The notes beneath the pieces are model-generated. The model was not told the origin of the DNA, searched no databases, and saw only the letters and a list, made by a program, of their open reading frames with translations. A stretch of 64,000 nucleotides of DNA from the NCBI GenBank assembly GCA_963776675.1, contig CAVZNR010000049.1, forward strand, positions 248,001-312,000. Reading direction: 5' to 3'. This DNA is from Hyphomicrobium_A sp963776675 (GTDB taxonomy: Bacteria; Pseudomonadota; Alphaproteobacteria; Rhizobiales; Hyphomicrobiaceae). Of this stretch, positions 63,652 to 64,000 are shown piece by piece; within the stretch, counting starts at the first letter, position 1, and every line of letters starts with the position of its first letter. Both the position numbers and the translations under genes were made by a program.

Positions 63652-64000
63652 CTACTCGACGCGGGGCGGCGTGAGCTTGGTCTCTTTGTTCTTGAGCCGC
63701 ACGTTGCGCACCGCCTCGCGCTCGTCGGGCGCCTCGGCGCGCGTGGGCAGGCCGTCGGCAAGCTTCTTCTTGATCTTCTCCGCGTCGTCGGGCTCGGGCT
63801 CCAGCGTCAACGCCTGGTCCCACTGGAAGCGCGCCTCGCGCTCGCGGCCCACCTGCCACAACGCGTCGCCCAGGTGATCGTTGAGGACGGGGTCCTCCGG
63901 CTTCAACTCGACGGCGCGCTCGAGGAAGCGCACGGCCTCCTTGAAGTTGCCGAGCTTGAAGTGCGCCCAACCGAGGCTGTCGACGATGTAGCCGTCGTCC
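63652..64000 (-). CDS. TPR-repeat protein, C-terminal part
   Basis: The reading frame runs off the right edge; only the last 115 or so residues are here. Tetratricopeptide pattern: YIVDSLGWAHFKLGNFKEAV, RFLERAVELKPEDPVLNDHL, GDALWQVGREREARFQWDQAL. The protein ends in a charged, lysine-rich tail. Such genes next to ispE encode large TPR proteins of unknown role in Rhizobiales. The N-terminus lies outside the window. Confidence 0.88.
   Translation of the reverse strand, partial: DDGYIVDSLGWAHFKLGNFKEAVRFLERAVELKPEDPVLNDHLGDALWQVGREREARFQWDQALTLEPEPDDAEKIKKKLADGLPTRAEAPDEREAVRNVRLKNKETKLTPPRVE

Overview
The window reads as high-GC chromosomal DNA of an alphaproteobacterium, most likely Hyphomicrobiales (Rhizobiales). 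This rests on the gene orders aspS / rnd / ppx-ppk-hdaA-AI-2E permease-CDP-alcohol phosphatidyltransferase-DUF2066 / purM...purN and ispE / polyprenyl synthase / DUF2007-methyltransferase-S49 peptidase / glyQ-glyS, on a Tad/Cpa pilus locus, and on several alphaproteobacterial small-protein families. The species cannot be named from the sequence alone.

Layout. 1-6.1 kb: Tad/Cpa (Flp) pilus genes, with cpaC, cpaB, flp and two TadE-like genes on the minus strand and a TadG-like von Willebrand protein and the prepilin peptidase cpaA on the plus strand. 6.1-10.6 kb: a one-helix coiled-coil membrane protein, a pentapeptide-repeat/NTF2-like membrane protein and a small exported protein. 10.9-15.1 kb: tRNA-Leu(TAA), a ceramidase-family membrane protein, aspS and a TonB-like protein. 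15.3-24.2 kb: an accessory, envelope-rich stretch with tandem outer-membrane barrels, an NTF2-like/AraC pair, an NYN protein, a membrane-anchored J-domain protein, a DUF1223 protein, a highly repetitive OmpA-domain protein and two small exported proteins. 24.4-39.8 kb: RNA decay, polyphosphate, replication control, lipid and purine genes, with ZIP, glutamate dehydrogenase-type and TrkA-C genes placed between purM and purN. 40-50.3 kb: a P450, a Tat-exported OpgD/OpgG-like glucan protein, two c-type cytochromes, a DHFR-like reductase, ndk, a GYF_2 protein, an ABC-F ATPase and small enzymes. 50.3-64 kb: glyS/glyQ, then an exosortase cassette, then the S49 peptidase-methyltransferase-DUF2007 operon, polyprenyl synthase, ispE and a TPR protein.

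The most notable locus is 55.2-57.1 kb. It holds a 66-residue precursor ending in a VPEFDGPG-hydrophobic-basic tail, followed by an exosortase fused to a CPBP (CAAX-type) protease. This matches the exosortase E/protease, VPEID-CTERM type of protein-sorting system. The cassette sits inside a housekeeping block and has nearby unexplained small genes.

The sequence carries many single-base frame breaks, concentrated in the tad genes, the TonB gene, glyS, the exosortase gene and two tiny genes. glyS is normally essential and is broken in the same way, so sequencing or assembly indels are more likely than real decay. Frame-broken genes are therefore listed as CDS with the breaks noted. Large neighbours such as ppk, ppx, purM, aspS and the P450 gene are intact.
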